The notes below the pieces were generated by a model. That model was not told the DNA's origin. It ran no database searches and worked only from the letters and a program-made list of their open reading frames with translations. From contig CM059582.1 of NCBI GenBank assembly GCA_030407085.1, positions 28,719,001-28,783,000 on the forward strand: 64,000 nt of DNA, in the 5' to 3' direction. This stretch comes from Trichopria drosophilae (lineage: Eukaryota; Arthropoda; Insecta; Hymenoptera; Diapriidae). A program made the position numbers and the translations under genes. This document shows, in pieces, positions 46,701 to 58,000 of this stretch (within the stretch, counting starts at the first letter, position 1; each line of letters begins with the position of its first letter).

Positions 46701-49700
46701 CCACATTATTTCTACAGTGAAAATCAGTTAGATTTAAAATTGTAGCTTCTCCCTTTTTTGAGATAAAGGTATTTTTGTATTTTAGTTATTATAATGAAAA
46801 AAAAATCGTATCTGCTGTTTTTTCAAACATGAAACAGGACCGATTTTGCTGAAATTTGGCCTCGAATTTTATCTCATTCATAAAAAGAGATTTCCCGAAT
46901 GGTATTGTCCGACTGAGCCCCCTTCACAGTGAAAACGAGTTTTTAAGAATATCCTTTAAAATATTGATTATATAAAAAAAAGTTTCTAACAAAAGTTGTT
47001 TGTTTCCCAATTCTCTACAAAATATATGTGATGCTTATTTTTAGAAATCTTAACGGTTCCCTAGTAATTTCACATTGATGTCTTGAATGTCATTTCAAGA
47101 AATCTAATTAAGAATAAAAGTTAGAGGTACATAATTTTGCGAAGCTAGACAACCTTAAGTAAATTTTGATATATGTTCAAATATTTAAGGAAGAAAACTC
47201 TATTACTGCCTTTTGTAATTTCAAAGCGTAGGATTCATCGTCTAAATTGTTCACTTTATATATTTGTGATCATTTAAATCAAAATCCTCTTTAACAAAGT
47301 CAATGATAAAATGTTTTGTTTTCTCATTAATAAAGAATTAGGAAGGATCAATTTTTCCGAACATAATTTTTTTCCCCGCATGGGGCACATACCTTCTTTC
47401 GATTATCATCAAGAGAACATTTTCTTCTCAAGCCTTCTTTCATACCTAAATAATTATTCATGAAAATTTGATGCAAGTAAGCTCTCGTGTGAACTACCCG
47501 AAAATCCACTTCTTTGACGGACATGAAATGCAGGGGTGCGTACGGTGTTTATGACCGGGACCAGCAACAATGGGAATAACTATTTTGCCTACATTTTTCA
47601 TAGTTTTCTTTTATATTTTAAGCCTCCACATCCTTTCTATTGATTCAAACATTCAAGAAAAATTAAGGTAGAGCTTATTGGAATATATTAATGAAATATT
47701 GACAATCAAAAGACTTAATTCTTATGATAAATTTATTAAGTTCATAATATGAAGATAATATTCAAAACGGGAGCAGCTAAATTTTAAAGTTTCCAAGTTT
47801 GGAACCCCTAGAAAATTAATAAATATTGAATTACTCGGGAACCATTAGGATTTCAAAAAATAAGCATAATGTATGTTTTGTAAAGAAATGAGTGACCAGC
47901 AACTTTTGTTTGAAACTTTTTCAATATTTTAAAGAATATTCGTAGAAACTCGTTTTCACTTTAGGGGTGGTTGGGGGCGAAGGGGGCTCAGTCGGTCAAT
48001 ACCATGCGAATCTTTTGTTTTTTTATAGATGAGATACAACTCGGGGCAAAATTTCAGCAAAATCGGTCCTCTTTTATGTTTGAAAATACAGCAGATACAA
48101 TTTTTTTTTCATTATAATAACTAAAACACAAAAATCCTATATCTCAAAAAAGGGAGCAGCTACGATTTTAAATCGAACTGATTTTCACTCTAGAAATAAT
48201 GTGGAAACCTTCGGACTCAATAGATTAACAAACATAAAAAATCATGATTTATAAACATAAATCGACAAGATAGAAATTTATAACAAAAATCTTGAACTTT
48301 ACCAAGTTTACCATTATTTTATTTACACGCAGCACAATTATCTATACATTTTAGTCAATGTTATTGTATTTATGCCAAACAAATATTCAGGAGTTTTCAA
48401 AAAATTACAACCTTGTAATTTAATGACAAAAATCGTTTCATTTCGTACTTTTTTAGTATTGTAATAACACAATTTATCATTCGGTCTAACATGAATGATT
48501 GTTTATGCTAACTTTGTAATAATTAAAGTAACGATCAACGTTTTCTGATTGGCAGAATATTGATGTAAACCGGATGATTGATGGCAGAACCCCTCTGCAT
48601 TATGCTGCAGATTATGGACAAAGTGAAGTTCTGAGGTATCTTCTCGAAAAAGGTGCCGATGCCAATGTAAGTATTTTTAAATCCATTATAAATATATATA
48701 TATATAAATAATAAAGAGAAACAAGTAAATAACATTTATATATCTTGATTAAAAACAATAATTTCCTTATTTGTATTATTGCTCTGAAAAATGTCAAATA
48801 TTGCATCGTTAAATAAATATAATTAACTAATTATCAATTTTGAGATAAATAGTTTGACGAATATTTAGTTTTTAGCTTGGAACTTTGAACATTATCTTGA
48901 CGTGTCTCATTAATTAGTTTTCTATATTTAATTATAATGACCTAATACAATGACTAATAAATTAGTTATCTAAAGACTACAATTTATTACATCACTTTTT
49001 TCTGCTAATCGTGTAGATTTAATTATGTGGGTTATTGGTTGTCATTTTCGATGTCTTATCTTTGTCAAAATAAAAAATATTGATACAAGTTTAGTCCAGG
49101 AGCTGCGTTGCCATAGTCTTTTATAGGTCCCCACTTGAAACAATGTTTTTTTGATGTATTTTTGGTTGCAGAACTTGAATTTTTTGGAGGGATTGCTTAA
49201 TTAATATAGAAAACTAATTAATGAGACTCATCAAGATAATGTGCAAAGTTGTCAACTAAAAACTAAATATTTGTCAATCTATTTACCTTAAAATTAATAT
49301 TTGCAGATGTGTTTATATTTATTTAACGATGTGATACTTGAAATATTAGCTCAAACTAATTATAAATATTACTTTCTGAATAGATGGGATTAATTAGTTT
49401 TTTCATATTACGATTATGAAACAAATATGACAGTGTAGTGTATTTTGCATAGAAATATGTATCGTCTTCCTCCTCCTCCTCAACATCTGATAATTGGAAT
49501 ACAGGTCTAAATATTACGATAAAAAATATTATGGTAACAAAATATTAAAAATATTACGGTTAAAAAATGTTATAAATAAAAAATTTAAACGACATGCAAT
49601 TAACTCTTTTCATTAAACAGATAAAAACATGAAATAAATTACACACGATGTAGAACATGTAACTTTGGCGTTCTGCCGAAACTTTATTTCTATTTCACTA

Positions 49701-52700
49701 AATTCATTTTCATTTTTTACAGTGTATGAGAAAAACTTTTGATAGTTTGAGTAGACATTTTTTATAGTTCTCTAACTTTTTCTAATTATTTAGAATATGT
49801 TATAAAAGTAGCCAACAGAAGTTTAGGTTTTCATTTTAGATCAACGAAGCTTCTCACTGATTGTCAGGCTATATATATATATATATATATAGAATAACTG
49901 GTATCCATTTGAAAAAAATTGTTGGAAATAATTAACTTTTCACTCTATTTAGTATTTGACGGTAACGATTGATTAAATTTTGCGTGTCTTCCATCCTATT
50001 AAGCGAATTTTTTTGTAGATGAATGTGGCTCATTTCATAAATGAGTCTTTTTAATAGATCAGGTTCTTTATCTAATATCTTACTTCATTCCAATTGAAAT
50101 CATGACCAAACTGTAATCTATGTTCCGAGATGACATTATTTTGAGCTGATGATATTAAATTCCTCTTATGTTCTGATATCCATGTACCTAATTGTCACTT
50201 AAACTGTCCTAAGTAAGATGTATCACAATCTTTACAAAATATTTTATATACTGTGTTAATAGTGTTAATTTTTTTAGTTGTGTCATTTCCTTTCTTCACA
50301 ATAGATTGCATTATACTAGTTGTTCGAGGTATTAAAACAACATTTTTCGTTGTCAGTCTTTTTTGTAAACGTTCATGATAGTCCTTAATACAGTTGTAAG
50401 AAATAATTTCGTTTCTCGTTTAAAAATGATTTTCTTTTTTTAATATGTTTATTAATTAAATCTAGTGGTTAATTATTGTTTACTAGGATGGTCTTTACTA
50501 GATTTATATTTTTAGTATGAAACATATGGTCAGATAATAGAACTGCTTTGTCTAACAAATTATAAATCATTGCAATTTTGTTGGTATGTGGGTGATCGGA
50601 TTTAAAATTTAAAATCGTAGCTGAAAAGGTAGATTTATGATACCAGTCTGTGATAACAGTTTTGTTATTGTGAGTGAATAAAAGTTCCAAGAAATTTAAA
50701 CTATTATTTAATTCTATTTCATATGTGAATTGTAAACGTGTATGATAATGAATTGAAAACTGACACCATTTCTTGTATTTCATTTTTTGGAATACAAGTT
50801 ACGATGTCATTCACATATCGAAAATAGAAAAGTGGAGTAAAGGATAACTTGCGTAGAGTTAAAAACAATTGAAAGGTATATATCCTATTGTTTTCGAGGT
50901 TGCTCTTCAAGATTCCGAGATCAAAATTGAGTTTCAGCCATCAGGAATTCCAATATGACGCCGAATTTTTAAAAAAATTCCAAAAATTGAGAATTATTCA
51001 ATTCAATTCAATTCAATTCAATTCAATTCAATTTATTCAGGTGTATACAAAATTGTACAATATATCTATATATAAAACATACAAATATATCCTGCAGAGA
51101 TAATAAATTATCTGCGCGCAAGCCCGAGAGCTTAACCTAAATATAATACTAGATTAAAACTAAAACTAAACCTAAAATTACAATGCCAAAAATTCTATCC
51201 AAGCCATTTATTTATTAGATAGTGTTATCGATTATCCGATAATGAAGAAAATGCAATAATTACTACATAAACTCCTTAAAATAAACAAAGTATAAATTGT
51301 ATTTTAAATAAACATATTGACATTTAACTTGATCCATTTTTTAAACGATTTTTTAATTGCAGGTGTTGTAATTTCTATATTTTTAAATTTATTTGGTAGT
51401 TTATTAAAATTTATTATCGCTGTGTATTTACTACTTTTTTTGAGAATTGTTTTTTTAATAACTGGAAGAAGAATACTATTGTTTCTCGTTGATATATACA
51501 TTTTTTGACTGAATTCATCTCTCAGTAACAAATAATAATAGGATAGAGATTCAACTATAAATACTTCTCTAACATTTACAATATTGGTAAACTTACATAA
51601 TCTGATTACTTTATTCTGCAAAGATTGCACTTTATATAAAATGTTATCATAAGCACCACCCCATGCCAAAATCCCATAAGTTAAGATTGAATGAAAAAGC
51701 GCATAGTAAATCATTAGCATATTTTCATGTTTCAAATACTTCTTTAATTTATAAAACGTGAAGACAAGGTAGTTTAGTCTTTTGACAATATATTCAACAT
51801 GTTTATCCCATCTTAAATGGCTGTCAATGAACACACCAAGATATTTGCAAGAAGTAACTCTTGTAAGCGATTTATTATTAATTAATATGTTAATATCGTT
51901 CGGTACGCTATCGGGTATAATTTTTTGGAAATTTTGTTCATATTCGGCGCTATATTGGAATTTCTGATGGCTGAAACTCAATTTTGACCTCGGAATCACG
52001 AAGAGCGATCTCGAAAACAGTAGGTACCTCTCAATTGTTTTCAACTTTGATTTTGATACGAAAGATTAATGAGTTTTTTAGGAATATTAGTAAAGAGAGA
52101 AGTAACATCTAAAGACAATAATATGTAATTGTTTGGAATTATAATATTATTCATTTTTTGTTTCTATTCAAAACTGTTTTTTATGTAAGAACTCGTTATA
52201 AAAACCTAACCTAACATAACATAACATAATCTAACGTAACCTAACCTAACTTACCCTGACCTGACCCAACCTAACCTAACCTAACTTATCCTGATCTAAC
52301 CTAACCTAACCTTACCTTACCTAACCTTTCACAATATCATACGCTGTAAAAAATGGCAATGAATTTTACAACTGATTGTAATTTTCATGGGTGCAAATTT
52401 GGCAACATTTCCCACATGTAGCGTAGGGTTTTTACCACTTGAGGTTTGGGATTTTACAACGTTTTTGTGAATTTACCAGACACGGTTGTGAATGTACTAC
52501 GCTGAAAGCAGGAAAATTACAACGCGCTGTAAAAGTACTACACTGTACGTTGGTCATAACTGTAGACTTACCACGCGGGGTAATTTTACCACTCGAGGGA
52601 AAAATACAGGATTTTGTAAAAGTACACATAGTCATTGTAAAAATTCTAAGTTAATTGTAAATTTACATTTAAAAATTGTAATATTACCGATTACATGTTA

Positions 52701-54134
52701 AATGTACATTCTGATAGGAAAAATACAGGTTTAAAGTGCGAAATTCATTGATCGGCCCGTCTAGTGCACTGAAAAAAGTGGGAAGTAAAATTACATTTCA
52801 GTAATGTAATTATTTACAACGATTTTCGTGGTCAAATTACACATTTGTTGTAGTTCTCCAGCGATTTCTGAAGGTGTTTTACCATAAATAAAGTAATATT
52901 ACAATAAAACTGTAATTTTACAACAAAAATCATAGGACACAAAAATACCAGTGATAATTATGGTGATTTTCCATCAGAAACTGTAAAAAATTTTACATTG
53001 TTTGTGTAATTTTCCTTAGAAAATCACTGTACATTTACAAGCTCCACGAAAATTTTACACCGCTTTTCAAAGAAATTTTACATTGAACAGGTTATACTTT
53101 ACCAGGTATCGGTAACTTTCCTACGATTATCAGTGGTATTTTTGTGTCCTACGATTTTCGTGGTAAATTTACATCAACACTTTTTACAGTGTGTACAAGA
53201 TCTTCGAGCTGGATAACCTACAAATTTTAATATTTTGTTGTAAATTTACAACGTACATGGGTAAATTTAATACACTCTGCGTGTCAATATTACCGCATTT
53301 TTTGAATTTTAATACGGTGTTGTAAATTTACAACTTTACTTAGAAATTTTACAAAGACGAAAAGGAACTTTACATAAGGTGGTAAATTTACAATAAAAAC
53401 TGTGTAAAATCGCTACGCTTAGCGTTGGTCATATAATTGCCTACGCTTAAGGTGGTAAAATATATTACTATTTTTGACAGTGTAAGAACTCGTTATAAAA
53501 ACCTAACCTAACCTAACATAACATAATCTAACGTAACCTAACCTAACTTTCCCTGACCTGACCCAACCTAACCTTACCTAACTTATTTTGATCTAACCTA
53601 ACCTAACCTTACCTAACCTTTCACAATATCATATTTTACAGGTACAAGAGATACATTTATTTCACGATTCGAAAATTTATACTATATTTTCAGTTTAATA
53701 TTTTTGGGCGTAATATTTTGTCGTATAGTAATATTAGATAATTCTAATGTTAAATAAATACTTTGATACGATCAATTGCTCAAGCAGTCTCGACAATGAA
53801 AAACCAATTTTATCTTTTCGTTACCGAGAATGTACTTTCATTCAGAGATAAATTAGTCCATCGAATAACTATCGGATACATGACATCCGATATTGACGGA
53901 AGATTCGAATTGAACTGCTGAAAATCAGTATGACATTGTTGCATTTTAACCTTTCAGGCGACAGACAAGCACGGTATCACAACCATTCTCGCCGCAATAT
54001 GGGAGGGACACACGGATTGCGTGAAAATCCTCCTCGAGCGTGGAGCCAAAGCGACTGGTTTGACTCCGGACGGAACCAGCTACTTGGATGCTGCCGAAAA
54101 GGACGAAATAAAGGAGCTGCTCAAGCTCCACTAG
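40738..54134 (+). CDS. Mtpn: Myotrophin (V-1) orthologue, ankyrin-repeat protein; three exons
   Basis: Exons 40738-40806, 48556-48666 and 53958-54134, all joined in phase 0 with GT-AG borders (AAG|GTAAGA, CAG|AAT, AAT|GTAAGT, CAG|GCG). They give 118 aa, the length of vertebrate myotrophin. Exon 1 has [19 protein letters not shown]; exon 2 has [19 protein letters not shown] and LLEKGADAN; exon 3 has [17 protein letters not shown] and ends in ELLKLH. These are the ankyrin repeats in the family order. In vertebrates V-1 binds actin capping protein and blocks its activity, so a cytoplasmic role in actin dynamics is expected. An in-frame ATG at 40726 would add four residues. The introns (7,749 and 5,291 bp) are filled with mobile elements. 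Convergent with SETDB1. Confidence 0.93.
41310..41462. repeat. 51-bp minisatellite, three units (myotrophin intron 1)
   Basis: AATCC(A/G)TGC(A/G)AAT(A/G)CAAAT recurs at 41310, 41361 and 41412, an exact 51-bp period. Since 51 is a multiple of three, reading frames stay open as 17-residue repeats on both strands. No evidence for translation. Confidence 0.65.
42064..43992 (+). pseudogene. Jockey/CR1-type non-LTR retrotransposon, 5'-truncated, with long RT frame (myotrophin intron 1)
   Basis: A 514-codon frame (42112-43656) holds the reverse transcriptase: SGPDGIP (residues 24-30), NYRPI (81-85), [13 protein letters not shown] (149-157), SGVPQGS (206-212) and the catalytic YADD (238-241), then DLGV and the thumb/C-terminal region to about residue 500. 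All RT palm motifs are intact. The endonuclease and ORF1 are missing, so the copy is 5'-truncated, as is usual after target-primed reverse transcription. A 3' UTR follows, with a (TAAA)n-type tail at 43957-43992. Same strand as the host gene, inside intron 1. The frame has no ATG at its head, so it is not independently translatable as it stands. Confidence 0.85.
43993..44375 (+). repeat. Direct repeat, copy 1 (partner at 45880-46330)
   Basis: Shares CAGAAATATTTTCAAAAC, TTTACAAAATGTTTTAGAAA, CACCGAGTTTTTGA and ATTCATTTGTTTCTA with the second copy, in the same order and direction, about 1.9 kb apart. The TTAA-flanked element lies between them. Non-coding. Confidence 0.55.
44468..45405. mobile_element. 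piggyBac-like MITE, 938 bp, TTAA target duplication
   Basis: TTAA at 44464-44467 and 45406-45409 flank ends CCCCTTCACTGCA and TGCACTGCTAAGGGG. CCC termini with TTAA are the piggyBac pattern. The arms contain the GGGGTTTTCGGGGTCGCTG / AAAATGGCG repeats in opposite orientations, making it a foldback. No transposase. Confidence 0.7.
45880..46330 (+). repeat. Direct repeat, copy 2 (partner at 43993-44375)
   Basis: Same family as 43993-44375 with an extra insertion near 45950-46010. No coding capacity. Both lie in myotrophin intron 1. Confidence 0.55.
46670..48215. mobile_element. Foldback element of about 1.5 kb (myotrophin intron 1)
   Basis: Left-arm strings (AATGTTTCCACATTATTTCTA, TTTTTGAGATAAAGGTATTT, AAACGAGTTTTTA, TTTAAAATATTGA) are found inverted in the right arm (47930-48215). 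Arms are about 400-500 bp with a spacer of about 600-700 bp around 47430. No coding capacity. A single-arm relative lies at 9430-10200. Confidence 0.65.
48667..49865. other. Myotrophin intron 2, 5' part: no recognised element
   Basis: AT-rich DNA. Positions about 48848-48985 and about 49195-49275 are inverted copies of one another (TTTGACGAATATTTAGTTTT; ATTAATTAGTTTTCTATA), so a foldback of roughly 430 bp is likely. A TA run lies at 49871-49890. Confidence 0.4.
49932..52185 (-). pseudogene. Penelope-like retroelement with GIY-YIG endonuclease, degraded and interrupted (myotrophin intron 2)
   Basis: Read on minus. A motif-A-like [14 protein letters not shown] lies near 52100. After an interruption (50866-52037) the RT resumes at about 50860 with [13 protein letters not shown] (the usual YVDDIV, here D to N), FLELLFTH and [10 protein letters not shown], then [11 protein letters not shown]. 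The linker and a GIY-YIG-like module follow ([16 protein letters not shown] near 50235, ISEHKRNL), ending RVKS and TAA at 49934-49932. This order, RT then GIY-YIG, is diagnostic of Penelope-like elements. Stops, the D-to-N change and the loss of the region between motifs A and C make it inactive. Confidence 0.8.
50866..52037. mobile_element. Foldback arms inside the Penelope element, with a non-LTR 3' end in the middle
   Basis: Arms 50866-50990 and about 51925-52037 are inverted copies beginning CAATTGA and containing TTTTCGAG, TTGAGTTTCAGCCATCAG and AATATGACGCCGAAT. The same arm family flanks the palindrome at 56826-57880. Between them, on minus, 51925-51304 encodes the C-terminal RT region of a jockey/CR1-type element ([33 protein letters not shown]). 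It ends in a (TTGAA)n tail at about 51032-50997. The long minus frame 52044-51304 is therefore a chimera of arm and retroelement, not a gene. Confidence 0.7.
52184..52341 (+). repeat. Degenerate CCTAA (TTAGG-type telomere-like) array, copy 1
   Basis: After TGTAAGAACTCGTTATAAAA the sequence is about 25 units of ACCTA and one-base variants (ACATA, ACTTA, CCCTG, ACCTT), ending CTTTCACAATATCATA. TTAGG is the ancestral arthropod telomere repeat. The same block, including both flanks and the order of variant units, recurs at 53481-53633. Confidence 0.75.
52342..53480. repeat. 1.1-kb block rich in GTAAATTTACA motifs between the two CCTAA arrays
   Basis: Its borders resemble short inverted ends (CGCTGTAAAAAATGGCAA and the complement of CACTGTCAAAAATAGTAA). 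The interior repeats TTTTAC, GTAAATTTAC, TACCACG and TTTTCGTGGTAA in both orientations, so it is a strongly self-complementary non-coding element. Short frames in it are by-products. Confidence 0.5.
53481..53633 (+). repeat. Degenerate CCTAA (TTAGG-type) array, copy 2
   Basis: Near-identical to 52184-52341 in flanks and in the succession of variant units. TTTTA precedes copy 1 and follows copy 2. With a TG start, the two copies could be short LTRs of a TRIM-like element, but a tandem duplication is equally possible. Confidence 0.65.
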
Positions 54135-54531
54135 CACCAAACCAAACGACGCAGAGATATAATTATGTTATTTAAGAACTTACAGGATTATTGCCTGATT
54201 TCTCGCTTGTAACACTAGGCTGCCTTCGGTATGTAAGTTACACAAGCAGTAGGTAAAAAAAAAGCTATGTGTAGTTTTATAAAAAAAAAAATGTCGACAA
54301 AGTTAACGAGAGGCCGCGCAGCCGTCGGACTGTGCTTTTACTCCGATCTGTCGGCCGTCATCTTTTGAAGTGTTTTTTAAAAATGTGTTTTGTAACCATA
54401 AATGTTGTGAATCTAGATTTTTAATCGTATACAAATTAAGTTTCGATTGTGCAATCGAAGTTTCGATACGTCCCAATGAAAGCGATTTACAAAACTATTA
54501 ATATCGAAGCAGAAGAGAAACTACGGAGAAA
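54135..54531 (+). other. Myotrophin 3' UTR and intergenic DNA
   Basis: The sequence just after the stop is less AT-rich and likely 3' UTR. An A-rich run is at 54279-54290. No clear AATAAA was found close to the stop. Confidence 0.4.
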
Positions 54532-54533
54532 TA

Positions 54534-54923
54534 CAGTAGTCCTTCCCTTATTCTAATTTGTCCAGTCAGGCAAGATGGCGGCCTTCTTCCCTTATTCTAA
54601 TTTTCCCCTCTCCCCCACTACACTTAGATTTGTAGTCTCACTTTTTACAGTAGCCCTTCGCTTATTTTAATTTCCCTTACTCTAATGTCTTCCCTTATTC
54701 TAATTTCTTCTCTTCTATTCTAATATTTCCCCTCACACGTTCCTCATGCGCAACAAAAGAAAACGAGACAAAAGTGTAAGTAGTGGGGGCGAGGAGAAAA
54801 TTAGAATAAGGGAAGGACTACTGTATTTAGAAAATACACACGTAAGTGGGGAGAACGCGCGAGGGGAAATATTAGAATAGGAGAAGAGACAAAAAAAAGA
54901 TTAGAATAAGGGAAGGAGTACTG
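54534..54923. mobile_element. Nested Tigger-like MITEs between the convergent genes
   Basis: Four copies of a terminal sequence are present: CAGTAGTCCTTCCCTTATTC at 54534, CAGTAGCCCTTCGCTTATT at 54648, and complements ending at 54823 and 54923, each bordered by TA. The simplest reading is an outer element 54534-54923 with an inner one at 54648-54823. The interior holds further TTATTCTAATTT words. No coding capacity. Confidence 0.7.
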
Positions 54924-54999
54924 TACTAAGATTCACAGGTTGTGTTACCTCGCATTCGTCATTCCAGAAATAACTGCTTCCGATATTTGAATACGATGC

Positions 55000-55005
55000 T
55001 TTATT
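55000..55005 (-). terminator. Polyadenylation signal of SETDB1
   Basis: TTTATT on + (AATAAA on -) lies 65 bases after the SETDB1 stop codon, giving a very short 3' UTR. Confidence 0.6.
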
Positions 55006-55069
55006 TATCACAAATATATTCTACATTTATTACACAATATACGAGACATTAAGAAATAGTCTACGAAAT

Positions 55070-58000
55070 TTATAAAAGTCGACCTCTGCAATTCGAGGCG
55101 CCGCAGCGACAAATTATTACCTTGCCAGGTATGCTGCCGACGTCGTAGCTGTAATTCCACGTCAATTCCTGACCGGCTCTTATATAATTAAGCGCGAAGA
55201 ACGCCACCCACGGGAACCTCACGTCGTGGGTATCGACGAATACATTTTGAACGAACACATTAGGATCGCACGAGTGCTGAAAATATTTTATGTGTTAGAA
55301 TTTTTAAAAAAATAAAGCTCTTTTAAATTTTCAACTTACGTTTAAGTATCGTCCGATGTTTCCAGTAGTCTTCGCGTCCATTATATACACAGCTTCGTCC
55401 TCCCCGAAGAAATCTCTTACCGATTTGAATTTCGGTCGCTCGACCTGAGCCGGTTCGAGAGTAGGTTCGAATCTGCTCGGTTCTCTACAGTTTTCCTCTT
55501 CGTCTTCTTCCTTTTCCGGTACTTCTTCGGTTTTCTCAGTATTTTCTTCTGCCTTTTTACGTTTTCTTAAACGACTTCGTATAGATGTTGTTTCTTCGTC
55601 GTCGTTAGTCTCAGAACTCTTCTGCGACTTGTCAACGCTGAAATCTTCATCGGAATCTTCGTTAGGAGCTTTCGGTACAAATTCATCGTCGCTAGACGGT
55701 TTCTTTTTGTTACTTTCGTCCGGAGATTCTAACCTCAGTTCCGGATCCAATACGTCAGCTTCGTAACCTTCTTTAATTCCTTCGACAACTTCCACATAAT
55801 CCAATTCTGCTAAATATTCATCGCCGTAATTTTTACCACCTTCGTTAGCACCTTGTTCCGTAAGAAGTCGACCAGCGTAAATGCAGATGAACGAACCGAG
55901 TGGAATGTCATTGAGGCATCGAATACCCCAACCTCTCGGAGCTGTTTTAAACACTTGCAATTTTAAGGTTAACGGATGCTGGACCACACGATTCAGACAG
56001 GTTTTTACTGAACACTTGCAGCGGGAATTGCACTCGTAGATGCCTGTTGTAACAGGTTCGGGTAAGCGTTTGTAAACGTAACCTACAGCAGTGTTCGGAA
56101 CTCTACCGCCAAGAGTGGCACCTTGAATCGTCAATTGCCAACATTGACATTTGTTTTTATCTTGACAATCGTCTTCGCAATCGCAACTGCAGAGAAAATC
56201 TGGATCTAAATTCAAATGAACTTCGTCAGTCGGATCCCTTTGTGTACTGTATCGTATCGTGTCCGGATAGGCGTGATCCAACTCGTTGACGCATGGAATC
56301 GGAACATTTTCCACCCCATAACTTAAATCCTGTAAAATCATAAATTATTACGTCAAAGTAAGAATTTGGTTATGTTACTTACTTTTATGTTGACGAAGCA
56401 TTTGTCAAGGACGAATTCAGCTAGGCAGTGAACCCAATGATCGAATTCGAACAGATCGACAGACATCGGGCAACCGGTTCGTCTGAGATACTGATGTAAT
56501 TCTTCCATATTTCGAAGCCGAACACCGCAAGGCGCTTGGTACAAAATAACCTTTTTTCCTTTTGGAAACTTGCACAATTGTCGATTCCAACCGCAAAGTA
56601 ACGGTATGGACAATGGAGAATATCCCCGGAGGTCGTCTGGAGTAAACGAAATGTTTTCGACACACTTCGGACCGCATTTGTGCAGTATAAATTTCTTCGT
56701 TTGTATTTTATTTTGGGTTTGATAATACTAAAACAAAGATTAGTTAAAACAAATTCTAACAACACTAGGGAAGTGATAATCACCGATTTTTTTGAAACTG
56801 CGTATACAAGTACTTTTTTAAAAAGTATTTGAGTTTCAGCCATCAGAAATTCCAATATGGCGCCGAATATGAAAAAAATTTCCAAAAAATTGGGAATTTT
56901 TTATACTTATCAATTTTTTTCGAGCTATTAGAATATTGGAATTTTATTGAAACCTTGCATAATGGTGCATAAAATAGTTGAATTTTAAGAAAAAATTTTA
57001 CTTTTATACCCTACATCATTCTAACGACCTCAAAATGGCGTCAACAATGAAAATGTCTTTGAGAAATTTCTGGACGCTCTAACTCAAAAACTACGAAATT
57101 TAAAAAAAAAAATGCCCAGAATGAAAAGTTCTTAAAATTCATCAAGCGATATAGTGGAATTTTTTCAAAATTTTTTGATGACATTTTGAGACTTTTTTTC
57201 AACATTTTTTTCAAAATTGTAATTTATTTACAAAAAAATTCTGAAAAAAATTTAGTGTATTCTCTGATGAATTCTAAGAGTTATTTGTTCTTTGCAATTT
57301 TTTCGAAAAGTTGATAGTTTTCGAGGAAATGAATTTCAAATATTATAGTTTACGATTTTTTCCCCCCAAAAAACTATTAACTTTTGGAAAAAATTGCAAA
57401 GAACAAAAACACTCGTAGAACTCATAAGTGAATACACCAAATTTTTTTCAGAATTTTTCATAAATAAATTGTGATTTTGAAAAAAAATTTTGAAAAAAAA
57501 TTTCTCAAAATGTCATCACAAAAATCTGAAAAAATTCCACTATATTTCTCGATTAATTCTAAGAACTTTTCATTCTTGGCATTTTTTTATAACAGCATGT
57601 AGTTTTTGAGTTAGAACGTTCAGAAATTTTTCAAAGAAATTTTCATTGTTGACGCCATTTTGAGGTCGTTACAATGTTGTGGGGTATCAAAGTAAAATTT
57701 TTCATTAAAATTGAAGTATTTTGTTCACCTTTGTTCAGAGTTTCAATAGAATCCCAATATTCTAATAGCTCGAAAAAAATTGATAGGAATAAATAATTCC
57801 CAATTTTTTGGAATTTTTTAAAAAGTTCGGCGCCATATTGGAATTCCTGACGGCTGAAACTCAATTTCGACCTCGGAATCTTGTCGCTGATGAAGAATTT
57901 GAAATCAGATTTTGAAAATTCAAAATGGCGGATCCAATATGGCGGTCGAATTTTTATTAATTTTTATGAATGTAATGAAAATTGGGATCTTTATGTTTTT

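Noticed and set aside
56421..56885. 154-codon minus frame overlapping SETDB1 exon 7
   Set aside because: Out of phase with the conserved MBD frame, which is spliced at 56727.
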